Below are positions 31,940 to 38,993 of a stretch of DNA of 38,993 bases, piece by piece. The DNA is from Oscillospiraceae bacterium (lineage in GTDB: Bacteria; Bacillota; Clostridia; Oscillospirales; Acutalibacteraceae). Within the stretch, counting starts at the first letter, position 1. Every line of letters begins with the position of its first letter. The translations under genes were made by a program, and so were the position numbers. The notes beneath the pieces were generated by a model, which ran no database searches, was not told the DNA's origin, and was given only the letters and a program-made list of their open reading frames with translations. The stretch lies in the NCBI GenBank assembly GCA_022650455.1, contig JALCPO010000016.1, positions 1 to 38,993 of the forward strand. Reading direction: 5' to 3'.

Positions 31940-34900
31940 TTACCGGCGGCCGCGCTTTTTACGCAGCCAATACAGGCAGGCGGAAAATCCCAGCAGCGAG
32001 CCCGCAAACAGGAACGGGCTGACCTGATACAGGAACGGAAGGCCGGTCTTCGGCCCCTCGGTTTCCTCGCGTGCGGGGGCCTCCCCGCTCGGGTTTTCGG
32101 CAACCGTCCCGGTTGGAGCGCCTGTTTCCCCGGACGAGGGATTCCGGGTCGGCCCGCCGGACGAAGGATTCCCGTTTTCTCCGCTCGAAGGCGGATTTTC
32201 GGTTTCCCCGCCGGGTTTCTTGGGGGCCAGCTTATTGTAGAATTTCAATTCCGCCCCGACCGTCGTGAGCCGGACTGTCTGCGCTGCCGGCAGCACATAC
32301 CGGCCGGACGTCAGCGCGGTATTCTGCTCCGCGACGGTATACGTCCCCACCGGCAGGCCGGTGATGGAGATCAGGCCCCTGGCATCGGTGGTGAATTCCT
32401 TCGAGCCGCCGCTTCCGCTGACCCGGAACGTAAAGCCTTTCAGCGTCCCGTCCCCGGATGTTTTCCGTATGGTGAGATTTCCCACCGGAAGAAGGTCGTT
32501 TTGGATGACGATGGCTTTGCCGTCCTCGTCCCCGGTAATCGCTCCGGTATTCCGGTCGACGGTCACGGTATAGGAAACGGCCGTATTCCGCTCATACCCG
32601 GCGGGGGCGGACAGCTCGGCGACGACATACGTTCCGTAGGGCACCCGGGCAAACGTGAAGGAGCCGTCCGCCCCGCTGGCGGCCCTGACGCCATGGTACA
32701 GATTTTCCTGCGTAAAGTCGGTGGTCCCCGCCGGGAAGAGGCCGATGACGGCGCCCGCGAGCGGGGCGTTTTCGCCCGTAACCTTTTTCCCGGTGATCGT
32801 GCCGCACGGCGTATTGGTAAACGCCGTGCCGGACGAATCGACGACCGAAACGTCCTGCCCGTCGGCCGTGATGGAAAACGCGTGGCGCGCAGGGCTGCCG
32901 GACGCGTCGGTGTCGGGCAGGTAGCCGTCGGGCGTCGCGGTTTCGGTCACGTAATAATCGCCCGCCAGCAGCGCCGGCTTCCCGCTTTGCACGCTGACGA
33001 ACGGGTCTCCCCGGGCGTTCACGGCACCGGCGGAGGCGAGAACGTAATACCCGGGCGTTCCGCTTTCCCGCAGGTATGCCGCCAGTCGATCCGTTTCTTT
33101 CTCGTAGACGGAGAACGCCGCGCCGGAAACGGGCGCTTTGCTGACGGAGTCGGTCTTTACAAGGTGAACGGTTCCGCGCCGATACGAGTTCGTCAGGACG
33201 TACCCGTCCGCCGCACTGCCGGACACGGAAGCCCCCGTCATCTGAACGGAATAAACGCCGTTCGTCAGGGTCACGGTCACGCCGGTATCCGCGGCCGGCC
33301 GGAAACCGGCGGGAGCGGTCTCCGAAAGGGTGTATTTGCCCGCGTCGACGTTGGCAAACTTCACGGTCCCGTCCGCGCCGCTGACGGCGGTCCGGTCCTT
33401 CAGCTTTCCGCTTTGGTCATGGAGCGTGAAGGTCACCCCGCCCAGCGGAGTCCCCGTATCCGTCTTTTTGGTGAACGCGAGGGTATCGCCGGCCTCGGCG
33501 TTCTCCGGCTCGTTTTCCACCACCGGCCTGGAGTCGGCGGCCGGGGATCCGGATGAAATCACATGGACCGCGATTCCCCCGATCTCCGCCGGATAATCCG
33601 TTCCCTGCGTTGTGCCGAGGAACACATAGTACGACGGCGTGCCGTCCGATTGGTATCCGGCCGGCGCCTTCGTCTCCGTCAGGCGGTAAAGGACGTCTTT
33701 TTTCAAAAAGAAGAAGTTGGCAAGGCCGGTGCTGCCCGAGGTGCGCACCTTGGAGAGCGCGCCCGCGTCGGCCGTCCATTGCCCGGAACTGCCGTCTTTG
33801 GCCATGGGCGTGAGCGTAAACGCCGCGCCGGCCAGCTTGTAGAGCGGGCTGCCGCCGGCATCATACGCGGTGTTGGAGCTGGTTTTCCGCACCTGCAGCA
33901 GCGGGGCCCGCGTCGCCGTGGCAAAATTCTCGGCGTTGAAGTCGGCCGCGCCGTCCGCGCCGGCCTCATTGGAGCCTGTCTCGCTTCCATCTTCCCAGAC
34001 GAGCGTCACCGTGTTCTTCATGGCGGATGCGTTCGCCGTGCCCACAACCAGCGTATGGAACCTGAGGACGAGCGGCGTTCTGGCATACTCGTCCGGAATA
34101 TCGAAAGTAAAGCCGGAATAACCCGGATGGAGCCCATCCGTAATGTTCTCGCCTGTCGGCGTGGCTTTACCGTTCTGGTCTATCTTGGCCTTCTGGATTT
34201 TAACGGAATCCGGGTCGAGCTCCAGAAAGTCGGGAAGCTCATCTTTGAGCTGAACGCCCTTCATGTCGATCCCGTCCCGGTTGACGACAACCGTCCAGTC
34301 GGCGTAGCTCACCGTCCCGAGATCCGGATAGTCCTTGAAATTGTCGTGATAGGTCCCGTTTTTCGTCACCGGCGGCACGGAAACGGTCTGCTTCGCGTCG
34401 TCGCTGACATTGACCGGCGTGCCGTTGGCGTCCTGCCCGGTGGGGTCCGGCACGGCCCCGGCCAGGCTGCTGACGTTGACAAAATCGTGCGACGAGTCGG
34501 TCGGGCCGGTTTTAAACTTCGCGTCCCGGTAATCCTGATCGACGACCGTGGTGAAGTCAAAATCGAACCGGTCGCTGATTTCGTTTTTGCCGCCCGGATT
34601 TTCGGTTGAGAAGGTAAACGTTTCCGTGTCTTTGGAATACCCCCCAGAGCCGGTTCTCGCGGTGTTTTCCAGTCTGATGGTCAGGTCGTCGGCAAACGTG
34701 ACGGTGCCGGCCTTCGCATCAATGGTTCCGGAAGAGGAAGTACCATCGGTCGAAGTCCGCTTGACGGAATTCAGCGTGCCGAACGTCGTGCCCTCCGGCA
34801 GCTCGTCGGTCAGCACGGCGCCGTCAATGGGGACATGGTTCGGATTTGCCGTAATCCGCCACCGGACCGCGTGCGTCTGGTAGTTATAGCCGGAGCCGGT

Positions 34901-37123
34901 GCTTCCGTCCGCCTTCAGCGCGTCCTTGACCAGCAGCGTGTTGGGAATGCCTTTTGACGCGGAAACGCTTTTTTTCACTGTTTCCTCGTTGATCGTTGCC
35001 GAAATGTCGGCTTTGTTCGAAACGCTGCCCACATTCTGCCCCTGCGTGCTCAGGAGCGTCGGGTCCGCCACGGTCGTCGTCAGCGCAAGGGTGTAAGATT
35101 CATCCGCGGCGACGTCCCCCAGATGGACGGTCAGGGTCGTCTGATGGGTATCCTTATCCGGTTCCAGCGTATAATACCGCCCGGAACCGTCCGCCGTATC
35201 CTTTGGAATCGTTACATTCTGCGGGGCGTCCGCTCCCGTCTGAAGCGTGGCCGTCAGCCCGGAAAAAGTCTGGACGCCGTCGTCCAGAACGTCCGTAACC
35301 GTGACGCCGTTTAACGCTTTTCCGCACCGGTTGACGGTAAAGTTCCACGTCAGGGCCCGCTTGGACGCAGTGTAGCCGCCCGGCGCCTTGGTCAGGAGCG
35401 AATAGTCGGCCGTCACGTCTTTGGTGATCTCATAGGACGGCGCGTTCACCGTTCCCGTGCCCGGGCCGTACCCGGCGGAGCCCCACAGGATTTTGGCGGT
35501 GTTTTTCAGCGTCCTGTTGCTGTAATCGTCAGAGCTGGTTCGGGGCAGCATTTTGGTATCGTAGGTAACGGTAAGCGGCGCGTTCAGAACACCCTCACCC
35601 TGCGCGAGGGGGATCACGAGAACGGCCCGGTCGGGCGTCTCATCTTCGTTGCTGTCATAGGTATAATACACCGCGTTTTTGCCCGAATCGGTCAGGGTAT
35701 CGAGGTTTTCGACCGTCAGGGAATCGTACGTTTTGTTCGATGTGGCTTTTGTCGCGGTTTCATCCGTTTCGTTGATTTTAAAGGGAAGGTCCCCGCCCTC
35801 ATTGGTCACATACTGATGCGTCGTGTCGATACCCTCGACGGTGTCCACCAGATAGACGCTGTCTCCGCTGCTGAACCGGGTGTTCGCGTGAATCGTCCAG
35901 TGGAACAGGCTCCCGTTTACGCCCTCGCGTTTCCCGTCTTTGGAAAGGAACGTGCTTTGGAATTTGGAATTCACCGTGTTGGAAGCGGCAAGGGGTTTTC
36001 CCTGGTCTTTATCATACAGCGTCGCGGTATTGGAAAAGGTCCAGTTGACGCCCGACTCTGCGTTCAGATACTCCTGATATTTTTCCTTCGTCAGGCGGGT
36101 GGAAACGGTCAGCTCGGCCGAGATCCGCTCGCTGGAAGGGTCGGCGCTGTCGTAGGCGGGGAACGTATAGGTCAGCACCCCGTCCCTGACGGTATAGTCA
36201 TCCGAGGAAAGTGTTTCTCCGCCGTATTCCACCGAGGCGACTTCCATTCCGACCGGGATAGGGTCGCGGACGGTCAGGCCGTTGACCCGGGCGGATGTTC
36301 CATCCGGTGCGCCCGGCGCGGCCGTGGCGGAGGCTTTCAGCGTATAGGTGAAATTGGGGTCGCCGAGGTCGCGATCGCCTGCGGATTTCTCCAGCTTATA
36401 GTCCACATCGGCCGGATTCGGCTCTTCCCCGCCGCCGGAAAAGACCACGCTGACGGAGATTTTACCGTTCTCAACGCCCAGATCCGGCGTCGGGCCGGTT
36501 TGGCCTTCGCTTGTAATATCCAGTTGCAGGTCCGCCGAGCCGGAAACACCCGTGCGGTTATTATAAATTTTCTTGTCCAGGGTGCAGGCTACCGTCAGGA
36601 CATTGGGATTTTCCCCCGTTCCCTGCGACACCGTATAGGTGCCGATCTTCTCTTTGCTCTCGGTTTCCAGGGCGAACGTCCCCAGAAGCCCGCTGTCGTT
36701 CGGGATCGACACCGTCTGCGGATCCAGCACGCAGGAAAACGTGAACCCGACCGGCGGAAGTTCGGCATCCGACGCCTTTGTAAACGCTGCGTCCACCGCA
36801 GTCTGGTTGTCCATGTCCACCTCACCCGCAGACTCCAACCCAACCCGAAAGGCATCCACTTTGTTTTGGATATCGGCGCTCTGCAGGTATGGATCCGACA
36901 GCTGGAAGGCAAAGTCCAGGCTCAGGCTGTCGTCTTCCGACGCCGCGGCGTTCAGGTTCAGCGTCTGAAACGCTTCTTCCGGGCTGGCGGCGTCCAGCTC
37001 CGTCAATAAATCGACGCTTGTTTTTCCGCCCGTTTCCCCCGCCCCGTTCGCCCGCAGGGGCAGGAACTGGACGGACAGCGCGCAGCATAAGAGCAGCGCA
37101 AAGAATTTTTTGACCAGTTTCAA
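31940..37123 (-). CDS. Large LPXTG-like, sortase-anchored adhesin with isopeptide/SpaA-type domains
   Basis: This 1,727-residue cell-surface protein has a signal peptide at ~1-28. From ~230 to ~1070 come about five beta-rich stalk repeats resembling DUF11/collagen-binding isopeptide domains (for example LTWNFTVNRCGKALNGVTVTDVL and VRWRITANPNHVPIDGAVLTDEL). From ~1073 to ~1640 come five SpaA/Cna-B-like domains. Each has an N-terminal Lys (LQVRKT, AFTKKT, HLVKTD, TGKKVT, TIRKTS) and a C-terminal Glu (LTETKAP, LSETAP, VTETATP, VAELSAP, VAEQNT), the residues used for internal isopeptide bonds. A Pro/Gly/Ser/Glu-rich wall-spanning linker follows. The sorting signal is GPKTG (~1690-1694), then a hydrophobic span and the basic tail RKKRGRR. 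It is partnered with the adjacent class B sortase. The bound ligand is unknown. Confidence 0.93.
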   Translation of the reverse strand: MKLVKKFFALLLCCALSVQFLPLRANGAGETGGKTSVDLLTELDAASPEEAFQTLNLNAAASEDDSLSLDFAFQLSDPYLQSADIQNKVDAFRVGLESAGEVDMDNQTAVDAAFTKASDAELPPVGFTFSCVLDPQTVSIPNDSGLLGTFALETESKEKIGTYTVSQGTGENPNVLTVACTLDKKIYNNRTGVSGSADLQLDITSEGQTGPTPDLGVENGKISVSVVFSGGGEEPNPADVDYKLEKSAGDRDLGDPNFTYTLKASATAAPGAPDGTSARVNGLTVRDPIPVGMEVASVEYGGETLSSDDYTVRDGVLTYTFPAYDSADPSSERISAELTVSTRLTKEKYQEYLNAESGVNWTFSNTATLYDKDQGKPLAASNTVNSKFQSTFLSKDGKREGVNGSLFHWTIHANTRFSSGDSVYLVDTVEGIDTTHQYVTNEGGDLPFKINETDETATKATSNKTYDSLTVENLDTLTDSGKNAVYYTYDSNEDETPDRAVLVIPLAQGEGVLNAPLTVTYDTKMLPRTSSDDYSNRTLKNTAKILWGSAGYGPGTGTVNAPSYEITKDVTADYSLLTKAPGGYTASKRALTWNFTVNRCGKALNGVTVTDVLDDGVQTFSGLTATLQTGADAPQNVTIPKDTADGSGRYYTLEPDKDTHQTTLTVHLGDVAADESYTLALTTTVADPTLLSTQGQNVGSVSNKADISATINEETVKKSVSASKGIPNTLLVKDALKADGSTGSGYNYQTHAVRWRITANPNHVPIDGAVLTDELPEGTTFGTLNSVKRTSTDGTSSSGTIDAKAGTVTFADDLTIRLENTARTGSGGYSKDTETFTFSTENPGGKNEISDRFDFDFTTVVDQDYRDAKFKTGPTDSSHDFVNVSSLAGAVPDPTGQDANGTPVNVSDDAKQTVSVPPVTKNGTYHDNFKDYPDLGTVSYADWTVVVNRDGIDMKGVQLKDELPDFLELDPDSVKIQKAKIDQNGKATPTGENITDGLHPGYSGFTFDIPDEYARTPLVLRFHTLVVGTANASAMKNTVTLVWEDGSETGSNEAGADGAADFNAENFATATRAPLLQVRKTSSNTAYDAGGSPLYKLAGAAFTLTPMAKDGSSGQWTADAGALSKVRTSGSTGLANFFFLKKDVLYRLTETKAPAGYQSDGTPSYYVFLGTTQGTDYPAEIGGIAVHVISSGSPAADSRPVVENEPENAEAGDTLAFTKKTDTGTPLGGVTFTLHDQSGKLKDRTAVSGADGTVKFANVDAGKYTLSETAPAGFRPAADTGVTVTLTNGVYSVQMTGASVSGSAADGYVLTNSYRRGTVHLVKTDSVSKAPVSGAAFSVYEKETDRLAAYLRESGTPGYYVLASAGAVNARGDPFVSVQSGKPALLAGDYYVTETATPDGYLPDTDASGSPARHAFSITADGQDVSVVDSSGTAFTNTPCGTITGKKVTGENAPLAGAVIGLFPAGTTDFTQENLYHGVRAASGADGSFTFARVPYGTYVVAELSAPAGYERNTAVSYTVTVDRNTGAITGDEDGKAIVIQNDLLPVGNLTIRKTSGDGTLKGFTFRVSGSGGSKEFTTDARGLISITGLPVGTYTVAEQNTALTSGRYVLPAAQTVRLTTVGAELKFYNKLAPKKPGGETENPPSSGENGNPSSGGPTRNPSSGETGAPTGTVAENPSGEAPAREETEGPKTGLPFLYQVSPFLFAGSLLGFSACLYWLRKKRGRR

Positions 37124-37200
37124 CGGTAAATCCCTCCCGGTAAATTTCGGACATTCTGATCGGATTAAAAATAAGAATCCTTCTTATATTTGTTAAGACC

Positions 37201-37206
37201 ATTATA
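37201..37206 (-). promoter_or_regulatory. Candidate -10 box of the adhesin-sortase operon
   Basis: A consensus TATAAT on the minus strand lies about 78 nt upstream of the adhesin start, but the position 17 nt further up (GTACGG) is a very poor -35. This fits a promoter that needs an activator, for which the divergent Mga-type regulator is the natural candidate. Confidence 0.45.
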
Positions 37207-37359
37207 CAATAAAACCGCACGCCCCGTACGTCCTGTTTTTTCCGAAACATCTGCAAATATTGGAAAATTAGAATTTTAATCACATTATAAGCATAAATAT
37301 TTTATCCATATTTTTTGTGACCTGAGAAAACGCCGTCTCCCGCAAAGCCGTTTTTCCCC

Positions 37360-37388
37360 TTGCGGGCGCGGCAGGAACGGCTTATACT
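37360..37388 (+). promoter_or_regulatory. Candidate promoter of the Mga-type regulator gene
   Basis: A -35 TTGCGG (37360-37365), a 17-nt spacer and a -10 TATACT (37383-37388), about 57 nt before the coding start. The rest of the 37124-37444 gap is AT-rich in its middle part and shows no gene. Confidence 0.5.
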
Positions 37389-37444
37389 GAAAGAAACGCC
37401 CGGGCGTACGGCCCGGATCGATTGAAAAAGAGCGGATGTGATGT

Positions 37445-38892
37445 TTGTTGCGTAACCTTCTGGACCCGTCGTCCCAGCGAATGATGAAAATTCTGGAAAC
37501 TCTCGTCGCGAGCGGGGGCTGGGTAACCGCGGCCGAATTGTCCGAAAAAGCCGGGGCCAGCGAACGGACCGTCGCGGAGGACCTCGCGGCCCTGAAAAAG
37601 CGGTGGGGCTCCCGCCTGCGGCTGGAAACTTCCACAAAAAACGGGGTCCGGGCCCGCAACCGCAGCGTCGCCGTCATGGGCGAAATCTTCATGCAGCTTT
37701 TCCGCGGCTCGACCGCCCTCCGGTGGCTGGAAGACATCTTCTTCGAACCGGAGCGCGGAATCGAATTCTACGCGGCAAAGCTCTTTTCGAGCCGGTCGAC
37801 CCTGAACCGCCTGCTTCCAAAGGTCAACGCCTTTCTGGGGGAAAGGGGAATGGCCGTGCGGCGCGCGGACGGCCGTTACCGGATTTCGGCCGAAAACGAG
37901 CAGTACCTGCGGCAGTTTTACGCCGGTTTTCTCATCGAGCTGTACGGCCTCGACCTGAAGCGGCACCAGACCGGCCTGAACCCCGAAATACCCGGGCGGA
38001 TCATCCGGCGGATCCTGGCGCGGAACCTGGGGCCGGAAGAGCTTTCTTTTGTGGAAGGCAACCATATTGCCATCGCCTACTACATCATGTTTTACACCGT
38101 GTCTCTGGTACGGGAAAACCAGGGCTATACGGTTCCTTCCGGCTACCCCGCGGAAAAGGAGACCGGCAGCGGCGATCTCCAATATCTGCGGGGGATTTTC
38201 CCGAATATCTCCGAAGCGAACCTGCGCCCCGTCCACCAGTTTATCGCCGGCCAGTACAGCGGCTGGAGCTCCGGCGCGGAAAAAGCGCTGGTCGCGCGGG
38301 AAGCGGACGCTTTCCTCCAAAGGGTGTTCCGGGCCGAAAAATCCATCCCCGGCGCCGACACGCTTCGGCTGATGCGCTTCATCCTGAACAGCCTGTACCT
38401 GAACACCAAGTCGCGCCCTTTCCGGACCTCCATGCTGTTCGACCGCATCCGCTACTTCTCCGCCGCCCTGAAGCGCACAACGCGTTCGCATATAAGCTGG
38501 TTGCGAAAAACCTGAAAGCCTTCTCCGAAAGAATCCATTTCGACATGTCGCCGAAGCTCAACGACCTTCTGTTCTGGATGTGCCAGATCGACCCGGGATT
38601 CGGCAGGCTCGCCCCGCCCAAAACGGTTCTGGTCGTCAGCGACTTCGGCACCCGGCATGCCGATTTTCTGGCGGAATCGCTGTCCGCCCTCCTCCGCCCG
38701 GACAGCACGGACCGGATCAGCCTGGTCACGGCCTGCTACCCGGACATTCCGGTTTCCCCCGCGGCGGAGCCTTACGACCTCGTGATTACGACCGTCCCGC
38801 ACCTTCCGGTGCCCCGCAAAAAAATGATTCTGGTCAACGATTACCCAAGCGACGAAAATCTTCTGGAAATCTATAAGGCCCTGTACCGTTAA
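37445..38892 (+). pseudogene. Mga/AtxA-type transcriptional regulator, reading frame broken once near 38470
   Basis: The reading frame from 37445 (TTG start, weak ribosome binding site) encodes a helix-turn-helix N-terminus (MMKILETLVASGGWVTAAEL, SERTVAEDLAALKKRW), a second HTH (SRSTLNRLLPKVNAFL) and PRD-like helices, and stops at 38515. The missing C-terminus continues in another frame from about 38470 (NAFAYKLVAKNLKAFSER) to 38892. It includes an EIIB-like fold (KTVLVVSDFGTRHADFLAESL, then DLVITTVPHLPVPRKKMILV). Joined, the product would be ~482 residues, the usual length for Mga/AtxA proteins. One base appears to be missing near 38470; no homopolymer there suggests slippage, so this is either a true mutation or a sequencing error. 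It is divergent from the adhesin-sortase pair, the kind of gene Mga proteins control. Confidence 0.8.
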
Positions 38893-38957
38893 CCGCAGAG
38901 CGGCCGGCACCATCGCGCCGGCGCATCTCTTCCGGACAGCATGCAGAAGGGCGGCGG

Positions 38958-38980
38958 AGCAAAAAAAACCCCCCCCCACA
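38958..38980. repeat. A8-C9 homopolymer run near window end
   Basis: Eight As followed directly by nine Cs lie just beyond the regulator gene. Such a run is a likely site of length variation or assembly error. The last 100 bases hold no gene that I can see. Confidence 0.6.
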
Positions 38981-38993
38981 TCCATCCCCGGGC

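Noticed and set aside
31433-33556. A 707-codon plus-strand open frame opposite the sortase and adhesin genes
   Set aside because: It crosses the boundary of two well-supported minus-strand genes and has shadow-like composition.

Overview
This window looks like chromosome from a spore-forming, moderately GC-rich member of the Clostridia (Bacillota), most likely an Oscillospiraceae/Ruminococcaceae-type organism. The evidence is two alpha/beta-type small acid-soluble spore proteins with sigma-G-like promoters, a PdaB-type deacetylase, a YesM/YesN-type two-component system, a class B sortase with a Cna/SpaA-type surface protein, a monomeric [FeFe] hydrogenase, and strong AGGAGG-type ribosome binding sites. 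Placement below class level is inference. No rRNA, tRNA, CRISPR array, transposase or integrase was seen.

Region 1 (1-8440) is a small-molecule catabolic cluster around a GntR repressor. To the left, on the minus strand, lie the regulator and the start of an FGGY sugar kinase cut by the window edge. To the right, on the plus strand, lie a ribose-type ABC importer (lipoprotein, double ATPase, two different permeases), a phosphotriesterase-family hydrolase, a creatininase-family amidohydrolase and a RidA-family protein, closed by a terminator. Both divergent promoters carry a TTGATT -35 box inside a TTGATTA-type operator. The enzyme set suggests an unrecognised sugar-like substrate with lactone, lactam or imine intermediates.

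Region 2 (8586-10420) is a small spore block: two SASP genes with matching promoters, an unrecognised gene between them, a small membrane protein, and a degenerate remnant of a pdaB-like 3' end.

Region 3 (10425-27176) is a polysaccharide-utilisation block: GH35 beta-galactosidase and a large GH94/GH161-like phosphorylase in one operon, a YesM/YesN pair, an oligosaccharide ABC importer (lipoprotein plus two permeases, no ATPase of its own), and a secreted modular GH30 enzyme. A shared motif, AAAATCRTCTACTT, followed exactly 20 nt later by a -10 box, precedes both the phosphorylase and the importer, with a weaker version before GH30. The block is bracketed by directly repeated pdaB 3'-end sequence, which suggests it was inserted between pdaB and the SASP genes.

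Region 4 (27234-30995) holds the intact pdaB-like gene, a DUF3298-type protein without a visible export signal, a monomeric [FeFe] hydrogenase-like protein, and a divergent HD-domain protein.

Region 5 (31145-38993) is a surface-display module: a 1,727-residue adhesin with five SpaA/Cna-B-like domains and a GPKTG sorting signal, its class B sortase, and a divergently transcribed Mga/AtxA-type regulator whose reading frame is broken once near its 3' end.
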